Assembly (NCBI GenBank): GCA_001800245.1 | Contig: MGVA01000055.1 | Span: 1 to 54,485, forward strand | DNA length: 54,485 nt | Direction of reading: 5' to 3' | Origin: Elusimicrobia bacterium RIFOXYA12_FULL_51_18 | GTDB lineage: Bacteria > Elusimicrobiota > Elusimicrobia > Elusimicrobiales > UBA9959 | Shown here: in pieces, positions 9,475 to 18,972 of the stretch | How the letters are laid out: each line of letters starts with the position of its first letter | Numbering within the stretch: the first letter of the stretch is position 1 | Translations under genes and position numbers: made by a program | Notes under the pieces: generated by a model | Databases searched by the model: none | What the model saw: only the letters and a program-made list of their open reading frames with translations | What the model was told of the DNA's origin: nothing

Positions 9475-10344
9475 ATGGGTAAATTGGCGCTTGTTTTATT
9501 TTTTATTTTTTGTTTCTTCGACCATGCCGCGGCGGAATTGCGGGATATCGGCGTCGATGAAATACGTCAGTCCCAGATAAAGGTCCGGCAGCCGGTTCCC
9601 TCCATTTCGGGACTTTTGCCGGCCCATGAAAAAAATAAACTCCCCGCAGCTCTCGCTGATAATCCTCTGATAGTGGTTCACGCCAGCCGGTTTTTTGACG
9701 AAACCGCCGCGGCCGCTTACGGCATAGACTCCTTAGTGGCCGAGTTTAAAGCGAAAAAACGTCCGGTGGTGTATCTTCTCGACGACCAGTCCGCGCGCGG
9801 ATATGATGACTGGTATCCCGGAGACAAGTCTCCCGATTACGAGCTTTTTTCCGCGGGTGGTGAGCATAACCTCCCTCTTGCCTCGGATGAGACGACCGTG
9901 GTCGGCGGGTTCTTCGGAAGCTATGACGGTTCCAGAGGCTGCCAGACTCTTGCCGTACGCGACGCCATCCGCATGCATTTCGAGGCTTCGGAACGGCCTT
10001 TCACCGTCCATATGCCGTTGCGGGCGATATTTTTTTACGATCTGGACTCTGAAATGCGGGAAGAACTGCTGGCCCTTGATCCTGAAACAGTTTCGAAAGC
10101 CGGGATACTAAAAATTTTCTATCATTTCGCCGAAAACTTTTTTCTTACCGATACTTTCCCCGTTTCTACCGAAGATGCCGTCGGCTTCGGCCATCCTTTC
10201 ACGGAACAGGAGGCCGATCCCGCCTATCGCATGGGGGAACCGGTTGACACGGCCCGCTATGCTTTTGAATTGTTTTTCGAGGGGATCAAGGTTTCGGAAT
10301 TCGGCAGTGGTCCGAGAAAAGTCAGTCTTAGGCTGTACAGGTGA
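9475..10344 (+). CDS. Secreted protein of unknown function
   Basis: 289 residues from ATG 9475; a GTG three bases upstream (9472) is equally possible. An N-terminal signal peptide (GKLALVLFFIFCFFDHAAA) points to export. The mature part is acidic and has few cysteines, with PLIVVHASRFF, YLLDDQSARGYDDWYPGD and VVGGFFGSYDGSRGC as landmark segments. The Asp-rich loops could bind metal, but I recognise no family. Its promoter appears to carry a palindromic operator, so it is probably regulated. Confidence 0.7.
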   Translation: MGKLALVLFFIFCFFDHAAAELRDIGVDEIRQSQIKVRQPVPSISGLLPAHEKNKLPAALADNPLIVVHASRFFDETAAAAYGIDSLVAEFKAKKRPVVYLLDDQSARGYDDWYPGDKSPDYELFSAGGEHNLPLASDETTVVGGFFGSYDGSRGCQTLAVRDAIRMHFEASERPFTVHMPLRAIFFYDLDSEMREELLALDPETVSKAGILKIFYHFAENFFLTDTFPVSTEDAVGFGHPFTEQEADPAYRMGEPVDTARYAFELFFEGIKVSEFGSGPRKVSLRLYR

Positions 10345-10389
10345 AAATGGCGCGGGGGCGGGGAATAATACCTTATAGGCAGGTTGGAT

Positions 10390-10746
10390 ATGCCCGGAAA
10401 TATACTTATAGCGGATGATGACCAGGCGATGCTAAGGCTTTACGCCCGGATATTTACGGGCAGCGGATATTCCATTACCATGGCCTCCAGTTTCACCGAA
10501 GCCTCCGGGCTTATTGAAGCCAATCATTACGATCTGCTGATCACCGATCTTATGCTTACCGACGGCTTGGGCACGGAACTCATAAGGCTGTTGGAAAAAA
10601 AGCGCGCCGATGCCAAGAGCCTGCTGGTTACGGGTTCCAGCCCTGCGGAGGCGAAAATGAGCCGCAGCGGCATAGTCAAATATTTTGAGAAGCCCTTTAA
10701 GGTGGAGCAGTTTATGGCCGCCGTTGCTAAGACGCTGAGCGCTTAA
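10390..10746 (+). CDS. Single-domain response regulator (CheY-like)
   Basis: 118 residues, a receiver domain only. It has the acidic pocket ADDDQ near residue 10, the phosphoacceptor Asp in LLITDLML near residue 52, Thr in LLVTGSS, and the conserved Lys in YFEKPFK. No output domain follows. An in-frame TTG lies two codons upstream. No kinase is adjacent; the kinase at 29.3 kb is too far to assign as partner. About 80 bp downstream to the next, convergent gene show nothing notable. Confidence 0.88.
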   Translation: MPGNILIADDDQAMLRLYARIFTGSGYSITMASSFTEASGLIEANHYDLLITDLMLTDGLGTELIRLLEKKRADAKSLLVTGSSPAEAKMSRSGIVKYFEKPFKVEQFMAAVAKTLSA

Positions 10747-10826
10747 GACAGCCTGTTCCGGTCATGGAGGAAAACCATGAGAGTACGGAATACCTTTTTA
10801 ATTCCTAAAAATCCGGTAAATAACCC

Positions 10827-11589
10827 CTAAAGTTGACGCCGTGCCGCGAGAGCGGCGAGGCGCAGGGTTTCTTTTTCGAAGTCGTCCGCGGTGTCGTAGG
10901 GGAGTAAGGTTAGAGGTTTGCCCTCCAGTATCGCCAGCAGGCCGGCATTCTTCAGCGCGTGCGGGGAGAAGGCGGCGAGTTCCGCGCAGATGAGGCGGAA
11001 ATTAGTCTGGCTGGAATAGGTTTTTTTCTCCATCAGGCAGGAAAAATCAAAATTATCGGAATTCAGGCGCAGGCGGATTTTCCCCGTCCTGAGAATAATA
11101 TCCATGCAAAACGAGATTTCGGAGCTTCTTACTTCTTTTTTTACTTCCCGGCGTTTGCCCAGTCCGATGGGCAGACCGGTGACGGCCATGATCCCCAGCC
11201 GTATAGCTTTTTCCTGGCCCGAGGGGCCCTCGGTGGTTTTTACCGTTTTTGTTTTTTCCTCTTTGATCGGCGCCGCCGCCGGTATAGTCAAAGCTCCCGG
11301 CCGCGAACGCGGCTTTTTTTATGGGGCTGGGGGCGGGTAAGACCGGTATCATGGCGGCAGGGATCGTTACGGCGTTTACTCCGTAGAGAGCGCAGTGTTC
11401 CAATACCGCTGCGGCTCCGGCTTCGTCCACGCCCTCGCCGATAAATCCCCAGGCGTGGCGGGCGGCCCGGCCGGCGTCGTCGAGGTTCATCCCGCGCGAT
11501 TCCGCGATGATCCTCGAAAGCGTCGAAAAATCAGGCAGGCGCTCGTCCGCCGCCAGGACCGAAAATGTTCCGGTTTCGTTTTCCGCCAC
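10827..11589 (-). pseudogene. Hypothetical protein split by a frameshift
   Basis: Two overlapping minus-strand frames read as one protein. The N-terminal part begins at 11589 (MAENETGTFSVLAADERLPD) and stays good to about PAPSPIKK. The C-terminal part is in the other frame and runs to 10827 (ending LRLAALAARRQL). The crossover falls at a run of seven A on the coding strand (T run at about 11313-11320). Removing one A would join PAPSPIKK to a Pro/Lys-rich linker and then the C-terminal part. It may be a real mutation, a sequencing error or transcriptional slippage. No family recognised. Confidence 0.55.
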
Positions 11590-11780
11590 CGTTCCCCTCT
11601 AACCACGCATAAAAGCAGAAAAAAATATTAAATCAGGCATATTCTAGCAAATGGAGGTTCTGTTTCAGCCGCCGCGCGGTTTTATCCCTAAGGAGAATCT
11701 TTGATGTGAGGCTCCTTTCCAAAGAGGTATAATTGGGGAGCGATCAAGTTACTTGATAATCACTTTTTACGGAGATAACT

Positions 11781-13232
11781 ATGATGAAAAAAACCGGCGG
11801 CGCTCCTTACGGGGGATTGAACCGCGGATCGGCGCCGTTGCGGCGGTTTCCGCTGCGTTTGGGAATCATGAACTTTTGTTACGGCGCTCGCTCGCGCCTT
11901 GCGACATTCGCGGCCGCGGCGCTGCTGATTTGCGCGTCCGGTTATCCGGCTTATTGCACCAAAGGACCCGTAAAAGGAACGGAGAAAGTTTACGAGATAA
12001 AAACCGTCCTGGCCGCGCCTTATTCCGGCGTTATCACTCCCGCGGCCGCCGAATTCCTCAATAACGCAATAGATAAGGCGAGCAGCGAAAGCTTCGACCT
12101 GCTCGTCATCCAGCTTGACACTCCCGGCGGGCTGGACGTCTCGATGCGCGATATCATCAAGAAGATCCTGGCCTCAAAAGTGCCGGTAGCGGTCTACGTC
12201 TCGCCGCAGGGCGCGCGGGCGGCTTCGGCCGGGGTATTCATAGCTATGGCCTCCGGGATAGTGGCCATGGCGCCCGGCACCAATATCGGCGCGGCGCATC
12301 CCGTGATGCTCGGTTCCATGCCGTCGATCGGAGGGGAAAAGGATGGTAAGAAAAAAGATCCGATGGAAGACAAGATCCTGAACGACGCCTCCGCCTACAT
12401 AAAGTCCATTACGCAAAAAACCAAGCGCAATGTGGATTGGGCTATAAAAGCCGTCGCTAAAAGCGACTCCATTTCCGCTGAAGAGGCGCTTAAGGCCGGC
12501 GTAACCGATGTCATCGCAACCGGCATGGACGATTTTTTCGTCAAGATAAACGGCCTGGAACTGGCCGGCTTCGGAAAAATAAAAGTTGAAAGGCCTGAAG
12601 TGAGGACCGTCAGCCAGACACGGCGTCAAAGGTTCCTGGCCGCCATCACCGACCCCAATGTGGCTATGATTTTAATGAGCCTGGGCGCGGCCGGTCTCTT
12701 CATCGAGCTTTATAATCCGGGCCTGATCCTGCCCGGGGTGGTCGGAGCCGTGGCGCTGGTGCTCGGCTTTTATTCTTTTCAGACGCTGTCGGCCAATTTT
12801 GCCGGCGTGGTACTGATACTACTTGGCTTCGTATTCTTTATAGCCGAGATCAAAGTACTCAGCTACGGGCTGCTTACCGTGGGCGGCGTGATTTCCGTAA
12901 TTCTGGGCGCGCTGATGCTTTTCAGCCGGCCGTCACTGGGAGGATTGTCCGTCTCTATGCATATTCTTGGTTCGACTCTTATAGCTCTGGTGGCGGTGGT
13001 GGCCTTTCTCGCCTGGATAGTTATCAAGGCTCAGATGCGCGCGGTGGTTACGGGCATCGAAAGTCTGGCGGGAAAGAAGGGATTGGCAAAAGAAGCGTTG
13101 AGACCCAAGGGGACTGTCCTGGTAGAGGGGGAACTCTGGGAAGCGGAGAGCGTTTCCGGAGATATCCCGGCCGGCGCGGAAGTTACGGTGGCTTCCGTGC
13201 ACGGTTTCAGAATAAAAGTTAGAGCGGCTTGA
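11781..13232 (+). CDS. NfeD-type membrane serine protease (ClpP-class)
   Basis: 483 residues. ATG 11781 has a Shine-Dalgarno (GGAG) upstream, though it leaves about 30 residues before the hydrophobic signal segment (LATFAAAALLICASGYPAYC). The periplasmic ClpP/SppA-like domain contains LDTPGGLDVSMRDI and the nucleophile Ser149 in ARAASAGVFIAMA. Then come four to five membrane helices and a C-terminal OB-fold NfeD domain ending KGTVLVEGELWEAES. Family members cleave stomatin-type membrane proteins. A TATAAT at 11728-11733 is a plausible -10. The 190 bp upstream hold nothing else. Confidence 0.88.
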   Translation: MMKKTGGAPYGGLNRGSAPLRRFPLRLGIMNFCYGARSRLATFAAAALLICASGYPAYCTKGPVKGTEKVYEIKTVLAAPYSGVITPAAAEFLNNAIDKASSESFDLLVIQLDTPGGLDVSMRDIIKKILASKVPVAVYVSPQGARAASAGVFIAMASGIVAMAPGTNIGAAHPVMLGSMPSIGGEKDGKKKDPMEDKILNDASAYIKSITQKTKRNVDWAIKAVAKSDSISAEEALKAGVTDVIATGMDDFFVKINGLELAGFGKIKVERPEVRTVSQTRRQRFLAAITDPNVAMILMSLGAAGLFIELYNPGLILPGVVGAVALVLGFYSFQTLSANFAGVVLILLGFVFFIAEIKVLSYGLLTVGGVISVILGALMLFSRPSLGGLSVSMHILGSTLIALVAVVAFLAWIVIKAQMRAVVTGIESLAGKKGLAKEALRPKGTVLVEGELWEAESVSGDIPAGAEVTVASVHGFRIKVRAA

Positions 13233-13245
13233 GTATTTAACCTTT

Positions 13246-13275
13246 TGATTTTCTGTTTCCGTATGTGTCATAATA
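13246..13275 (+). promoter_or_regulatory. Putative clpC promoter
   Basis: TTGATT (13246-13251) and CATAAT (13270-13275) are separated by 18 bp. The leader of about 75 nt is GC-rich with a T-rich end before the Shine-Dalgarno. No CIRCE or CtsR-type heat-shock operator is visible. Confidence 0.4.
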
Positions 13276-13357
13276 TAGTCCCGGCGCCTTAAAATACCGT
13301 CGATTTGACGCGGCGCCGCCGTTTTTTGAGTTTTTTATTTTTTCATGGAGGAATATT

Positions 13358-15829
13358 ATGGGAACAAGATTTACTGAAAGGGCCCAACGGGTTATTTTAA
13401 TAGCGCAGGAAGAGGCTAAACGCCTTAATCACGATTATGTGGGCACCGAGCATATCCTTCTCGGCCTTATAGCCCTGGGTGAAGGAGTCGCCTCGCAGGT
13501 CCTGGCGAGCCTTGGTATAGATCTGCGGAAGGTACGCGCCGAGATAGAGAAGATCGTGGGCCTGGGAGACAATATGATGCTCCTGGGAGAGATCCCCTTC
13601 ACGCCCCGCGCCAAAAAAGTGCTGGAATACGCCGTGGAAGAGGCCCAGCATATGAGCCATTCTTACATCGGCACCGAACATATTCTGATGGGCCTTATAC
13701 GCGAGGAAGAAGGCGTGGCCGCACGCGTCCTTGAGAATCTCGGACTGAAGCTTGAGACCGTCCGGGAGGAAGTGCTCAGTATCCTCGGCGAGATGGAACA
13801 GAAAGAGTCCCAGAAAGAGGCGCCCCAGGCCAGACAGACGGGGCACCACGCCCCCGCAAAGGGCAAGACCAAGACCCCCACTCTGGACGAGTTCGCCCGC
13901 GACCTCACCCAGATGGCCAAGGAGGGGAAACTTGACCCCGTCATCGGCCGCGCCAACGAAATAGACCGCCTTATCCAGGTGTTGGGCCGCCGCACCAAGA
14001 ATAATCCTGTTTTAATAGGCGAACCCGGCGTGGGCAAGACCGCCATTGTGGAAGGCCTAGCGCAGAAGATCTCCGCCGGAGAGATCTCCGACACGCTGAT
14101 CAGCAAGAGGCTGCTCAGTCTTGACCTTGCGTCCATAGTCGCCGGCACCAAGTACCGAGGCGAGTTCGAACAGCGTCTGAAAAGCATTATTGAGGAGATC
14201 CGGAAAGCCAAGAACAATATTATTATGTTCATAGACGAGCTTCACACCGTCATAGGCGCCGGCGCCGCCGAAGGCGCCATAGACGCCTCCAATATGCTCA
14301 AACCGGCGCTCGCCCGCGGCGAACTGCAATGCATCGGCGCCACCACTTTCGACGAGTACCGCAAACATATCGAGCGCGACCCCGCGCTGGAACGCCGCTT
14401 TCAGCCTATCGTGGTGGAGCCTCCGACGGTGGAGGAGGCTATAGAGATCCTTATAGGTCTCCAGGACAGGTACGAGACCCATCATAAATGCAAGTATTCG
14501 GCGGCTTCTATTATCGCTTCCGTCCAGCTTTCCGATAAATATATCACCGACCGCGCGCTCCCGGACAAGGCCATAGATCTCCTGGATGAGGCCGGTTCCC
14601 GCGCAAGGCTTAAACTTTCCATAGCCCCTTCGGAATTCAAGGAAAAAGAGGCCGTCATAGAAGAAGTTTCCAAAGAGAAGAACGCGGCCATCTACGGCCA
14701 GGAGTACGAGAAGGCCGCCAAACTGCGCGACAAGGAAAAAGAACTAAAAAAAGTCCTGGAAGACAATAAGAAAAAGTGGCGCGAGGGACGCGACAAGGTG
14801 GTTCCGGAGGTGACCGAGGAAGATATCGCGGCCATCGCTTCCAAGTGGACCGGCATCCCCGTGACCCGCATGACCGAGAGCGAAGTGGAAAAGCTCAAGC
14901 ATATGGAAGAGCAGATCCACCAGCGGCTGATCGGCCAGGAAGAGGCGGTGAAGATAGTTTCGCAGGCCATCAAGCGCAGCCGCACCGGCATGAAGGATCC
15001 CAAGCGGCCCATCGGCAACTTTATTTTCCTGGGGCCTACGGGCGTGGGCAAGACCGAATTGGCCCGCGTGCTGGCGGATTTCCTGTTCGGCAACGAGGAA
15101 GCCATGGTCCGCATAGACATGTCCGAATATATGGAAAAATTTTCGGTTTCCCGCCTTATAGGCGCGCCTCCCGGCTACGTGGGCTACGAGGAAGGCGGCA
15201 AGCTGACGGAACTAGTGCGCCGCAAGCCTTATTCCGTGGTGGTGCTGGACGAGATAGAAAAGGCGCATCCGGACGTGTTCAATATCCTTCTGCAGATCAT
15301 GGACGAGGGCCTGCTGACCGACAGCCTCGGCCACAAGGTGAGTTTCAAGAACACCATCCTGATCATGACCTCCAATGTCGGCGCCCGCCTGATTTCCAAG
15401 GGCAAGTCCCTGGGCTTCATGCCGCAGGAAGACCTCGCGAAGGATTACCGCGAGATGAAAGACACCGTCATGGACGAAGTCAAGCGCGTGTTCAATCCGG
15501 AGTTCATCAATCGGATAGACGAGGTTATTGTGTTCAGACCGTTGACCATCGCTGATATGGAGAAGATCCTGGAACTCAATCTTATTAAGGTCGGCAAGAA
15601 GCTGGATGTGAAGGGCGTAAAGTTTACCATCACAAAGGAAGCCAAGACGCACCTTATCCAGAAAGGTTTTGATCCCAATTACGGCGCGCGGCCTATTCTC
15701 CGGACCATTCAGCGCCTCCTTGAAGATCCTTTGGCGGAGTTCCTTCTCACCAAACAGGTGACGAAGGGCGGCACCGTTAAAGTGGATTATAAAGGCTCGG
15801 GAGAGAATCTGGATCTCAGCATCGCGTAA
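13358..15829 (+). CDS. clpC: ATP-dependent Clp protease ATPase subunit ClpC
   Basis: 823 residues, full length for ClpC. In order: the double N-domain (repeats starting [20 protein letters not shown] and [20 protein letters not shown]), the first AAA+ module (Walker A GEPGVGKT, residues 221-228), the UVR-containing middle domain ([18 protein letters not shown]), and the second AAA+ module (GPTGVGKT, residues 559-566). It unfolds substrates for ClpP. GGAGG lies well placed before ATG 13358. ClpP is not in the window. Confidence 0.97.
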   Translation: MGTRFTERAQRVILIAQEEAKRLNHDYVGTEHILLGLIALGEGVASQVLASLGIDLRKVRAEIEKIVGLGDNMMLLGEIPFTPRAKKVLEYAVEEAQHMSHSYIGTEHILMGLIREEEGVAARVLENLGLKLETVREEVLSILGEMEQKESQKEAPQARQTGHHAPAKGKTKTPTLDEFARDLTQMAKEGKLDPVIGRANEIDRLIQVLGRRTKNNPVLIGEPGVGKTAIVEGLAQKISAGEISDTLISKRLLSLDLASIVAGTKYRGEFEQRLKSIIEEIRKAKNNIIMFIDELHTVIGAGAAEGAIDASNMLKPALARGELQCIGATTFDEYRKHIERDPALERRFQPIVVEPPTVEEAIEILIGLQDRYETHHKCKYSAASIIASVQLSDKYITDRALPDKAIDLLDEAGSRARLKLSIAPSEFKEKEAVIEEVSKEKNAAIYGQEYEKAAKLRDKEKELKKVLEDNKKKWREGRDKVVPEVTEEDIAAIASKWTGIPVTRMTESEVEKLKHMEEQIHQRLIGQEEAVKIVSQAIKRSRTGMKDPKRPIGNFIFLGPTGVGKTELARVLADFLFGNEEAMVRIDMSEYMEKFSVSRLIGAPPGYVGYEEGGKLTELVRRKPYSVVVLDEIEKAHPDVFNILLQIMDEGLLTDSLGHKVSFKNTILIMTSNVGARLISKGKSLGFMPQEDLAKDYREMKDTVMDEVKRVFNPEFINRIDEVIVFRPLTIADMEKILELNLIKVGKKLDVKGVKFTITKEAKTHLIQKGFDPNYGARPILRTIQRLLEDPLAEFLLTKQVTKGGTVKVDYKGSGENLDLSIA

Positions 15830-15849
15830 CCCTGGAGAACCATTGTGTG

Positions 15850-16914
15850 ATGGACGCACATCCCCCGCATCACCGGCAATATCATCATGCGCCCCAGCAC
15901 GCGCGCCATAGCGCCGCCGCGCCCGCCCGCGGGGATAGAAAGCTGTTCTGGGCGCTTTTTATACCGTTGATGGGTTTTTTTATTTACCGCGGCGGCGGCT
16001 ATCTCTTCAATAAGTTCAATCCGCCTGAAGAGGACCTTTTCCGCAAGAAGGCCGTGGCGAACCCCCTTAAGGAAACGGAGTGGCAGACCATGGTCACCGC
16101 TCTTGAGAATATCGCCTATAACTACAACGGCCACGTGGGGATTTACATCAAGGATCTGAACTCGGATAAAGTGTGGGAATACAACCCCGACAGGCTTTTC
16201 CCTTCGGCCAGCCTTATAAAAGTCCCTATAATGATCGCTATCTGCGAGAAGATAAAGCGCGGCGAACTCTCGCTGGACACGCAGATAAAACTGACGCGCC
16301 GCGACAGGGCAGGGGGCTCCGGTTCGCTTAAATGGGTGCGCGAAGGGACCAGTTTGAGCGTTACGGAGATCATCTATAAGATGATCACTGAGAGCGACAA
16401 TACCGCCACCAAAATGCTGGTTGAGTATGGAGGGATAAACTATTTTCAGCAGGCCTTCGAAAACCTGGGGCTGGTTTATACCAAGATCTATCCGGAGGGC
16501 TTAAGCCTGACTTCCAGCAGGGTCGTCAGGGAGAACTATACCACCGCGCGCGAGATGGCCGGCCTTATGGAGCGCATTTACAAGGGCGAAATGGTGGACA
16601 GGTCTTTAAGCGAATTCATGCTGGATGTGCTCAAGCACAACAAAAGCCGCAGCCGTCTGAGAAAAGGCCTGCCTATCGGCTGGGAAATAGGGCACAAGAC
16701 GGGACTTTTGCGCAGGTCCTGTCACGATGTGGGGATAGTCTTTTCCCCTCGCGGGGACTATCTTATCGCCGTTCTGACCAGCGACGTGCCTGACTATACC
16801 AGCGCCAAGGGGTTTATTTCCCGCGTGGCCAAGCTGACCTACGAATACTACAGGATAGATTCCAATTACGCCGAGTCCAGAAATAATATTCCCGCCCCGG
16901 TAAAATTTCTGTAA
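15850..16914 (+). CDS. Serine hydrolase of the class A beta-lactamase fold
   Basis: 354 residues from ATG 15850 (GTG 15847 is also possible). A His-rich cytoplasmic tail and one membrane helix (about residues 35-55) anchor an extracytoplasmic domain. It carries the three penicillin-recognising motifs: SLIK (S121, K124), SDN (182-184) and HKTG (282-285). The omega-loop Glu typical of true class A beta-lactamases is not clear to me, so a D,D-peptidase-like role is as likely as lactam hydrolysis. It follows clpC by 20 bp. Confidence 0.85.
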   Translation: MDAHPPHHRQYHHAPQHARHSAAAPARGDRKLFWALFIPLMGFFIYRGGGYLFNKFNPPEEDLFRKKAVANPLKETEWQTMVTALENIAYNYNGHVGIYIKDLNSDKVWEYNPDRLFPSASLIKVPIMIAICEKIKRGELSLDTQIKLTRRDRAGGSGSLKWVREGTSLSVTEIIYKMITESDNTATKMLVEYGGINYFQQAFENLGLVYTKIYPEGLSLTSSRVVRENYTTAREMAGLMERIYKGEMVDRSLSEFMLDVLKHNKSRSRLRKGLPIGWEIGHKTGLLRRSCHDVGIVFSPRGDYLIAVLTSDVPDYTSAKGFISRVAKLTYEYYRIDSNYAESRNNIPAPVKFL

Positions 16915-16932
16915 AACATACCCGGTCCCGGC

Positions 16933-18762
16933 ATGCTTATGAAAACAAATACTATAGAGCTGCTGGCTCCGGCGAAGAATTGTTCGGCGGGCATCCATGC
17001 CGTGAATTGCGGCGCCGACGCGGTTTACATAGGCGCCGAAGAATTCGGCGCCCGCCAGGCGGCCGCCAATACCCTGCACGACATCGAAAAACTGGCCGTT
17101 TACTCCCACAAATACCGGGCAAAAGTTTACGCCGCCGTTAATACCATCCTCACGGACCTGGAACTTGTCCGCGCCCACAGACTCATACACCGGCTTTGGG
17201 ACGCCGGTGTGGACGCCGTCATTATCCAGGACATGGCCCTGCTGGAAATGGAACTGCCGCCCATCCCGCTTTTTGCCAGTACCCAGACCCACAATATCAC
17301 TCCGGAAAAAGTCCTTTTCCTCGAAAAGGCGGGCTTCCGGAGGGTTATTCTCGGCCGCGAGCTGACGCTTGAGGAAATAAAGAAGATCAGGTCCAAAACA
17401 ACGGTCGACCTTGAGTTTTTTGCGCATGGATCGCTGTGCGCTTCCTACTCGGGCCGGTGTTACCTGAGCCACGCTCTGGGAGGCCGCAGCGGAAACCGGG
17501 GAATATGCGCCCAGCCCTGCCGCAAGCTCTACACGCTTAAGGACGGGGCGGATAATATTCTTGTAAAAAATAAACACCTGCTCTCGCTCAAGGATCTGAA
17601 TCTTTCAAAACGTTTAGGCGACCTGGTGGATGCGGGCATAACTTCTTTTAAGATAGAGGGCCGGCTTAAGGAAGCCGATTACGTTAAGAACGTGGTGTCC
17701 CTCTACCGGCGCGAACTGGATAAGGTGCTGGCGGCCGGAAAGCTGGGCAGGAGTTCGAGTGGCAGGTCGTTCATTGATTTCACGCCCGATCTGAGCAAAA
17801 CTTTCAACCGGGGCTACACGGAATATTTTCTGGACGGCCGGGATCCGGATATCGCTTCGCCGGATACGCCCAAATTTATCGGCGAACCCGTGGGCCGCGC
17901 GGTAAAGGTTGATGTCAAATCATTCCGGCTGGACGGCAAGTGTGTTCTGCACAATGGGGACGGCATCTCTTTCTTCGATTCGCGCGGCGTACTCAGCGGC
18001 ACGCATGTCAATATCGTGAGCAACGGGAATGTGCTCCCGGTTAGCACGCGAGGCATCGCCGAGGGGACGCTCATCTACCGGAACCTGGACAGGGAGTTCT
18101 CGCGCGAGCTTGAGCGCGCCAAGCCCGCGCGGAAGCTTGGCCTGAAACTGAAGTTCGGCGAAACGGCCGAAGGCTTCTCGCTGGGCGCCGTCGACGAAGA
18201 CGGGTTCGAGGCCGTTATCCGATGCATGCCGGGCAAGACTAAAGCCGAAAAGCCTGAAGTCGCGTTGGAAACCATAAAGAGGCAGCTCTCAAAGACGGGG
18301 GAAAGCGGTTTTTATCTGAAAGACCTGGAAATAAATCTTTCGATCCCGTATTTCATCCCGGTCAGCGTTTTGAACGACTTGCGGCGCAGGGTCGTGGAAC
18401 AATTGGAGGCCGCCAGGGTTTCCGCTTACAAGCGGGTTGAAGCGAAGCTGGATAAAACCTCCCACAAATATCCTGAGAAAAAACTGGATTTCACGGCCAA
18501 CATCCTGAGTTCAAAGGCGGTTGACTTTTACAAGCGCCATGGAGCGACCGATATCGAGCGCGCGGCGGAGTTTGGAACCGAGACAGGGGAACGGCCGCTG
18601 ATGACTTTGAAACATTGTTTGCGGCGCCGGTTGAACCTGTGCCCAAAGGGGGGCGCCGGCGGCAAGGCTGAGCCGCTTTATCTGGAAGATGAAGAGGGGA
18701 ACCTATTCCGTCTGGATTTTGACTGCGCGGGATGCAAAATGACTCTTAGGCTGGGGAAATAG
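16933..18762 (+). CDS. Peptidase U32 family protein, RlhA-type
   Basis: 609 residues (ATG 16939 is an alternative start). The N-terminal U32 domain begins ELLAPAKN and has the family signature HGSLCASYSGRCYLSHALGG with conserved cysteines, then NRGICAQPCR. A DUF3656-like middle region and a C-terminal Cys cluster (CDFDCAGCK-like, near residue 600) follow. RlhA-type members hydroxylate 23S rRNA, and others in the family hydroxylate tRNA or ubiquinone. The retained cysteines fit an iron-sulfur enzyme. The protein is rRNA- or tRNA-modifying by family inference only. Confidence 0.85.
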   Translation: MLMKTNTIELLAPAKNCSAGIHAVNCGADAVYIGAEEFGARQAAANTLHDIEKLAVYSHKYRAKVYAAVNTILTDLELVRAHRLIHRLWDAGVDAVIIQDMALLEMELPPIPLFASTQTHNITPEKVLFLEKAGFRRVILGRELTLEEIKKIRSKTTVDLEFFAHGSLCASYSGRCYLSHALGGRSGNRGICAQPCRKLYTLKDGADNILVKNKHLLSLKDLNLSKRLGDLVDAGITSFKIEGRLKEADYVKNVVSLYRRELDKVLAAGKLGRSSSGRSFIDFTPDLSKTFNRGYTEYFLDGRDPDIASPDTPKFIGEPVGRAVKVDVKSFRLDGKCVLHNGDGISFFDSRGVLSGTHVNIVSNGNVLPVSTRGIAEGTLIYRNLDREFSRELERAKPARKLGLKLKFGETAEGFSLGAVDEDGFEAVIRCMPGKTKAEKPEVALETIKRQLSKTGESGFYLKDLEINLSIPYFIPVSVLNDLRRRVVEQLEAARVSAYKRVEAKLDKTSHKYPEKKLDFTANILSSKAVDFYKRHGATDIERAAEFGTETGERPLMTLKHCLRRRLNLCPKGGAGGKAEPLYLEDEEGNLFRLDFDCAGCKMTLRLGK

Positions 18763-18972
18763 GGATATAATTTTGTTTTTATAGTTTTTGATGCTTTTCT
18801 GTTGAAGTATATTGCGATAAACATGCAATATGTCTTGCGGCCGGCATGAGGCCGCCGCCGCTCGCCCTTAATGTCACGCACCGGGATGCGCTTAAAAATG
18901 CCGTTGTCCGCGCCGGTCTGCCGCGCCGGCGGAGGGAGCCGGCCCGGTAGGAACGGAGTATCCGGATTTGCC

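Noticed and set aside
11313-11320. Programmed -1 frameshift of the dnaX type at the A7 run
   Set aside because: A -1 shift leads into a frame with an early stop; joining the halves needs a +1 shift (one A skipped), so the classical mechanism does not fit.
14776-15555. A 259-codon plus-strand frame inside clpC
   Set aside because: Arg/Gly-rich out-of-frame reading of a strongly conserved gene.
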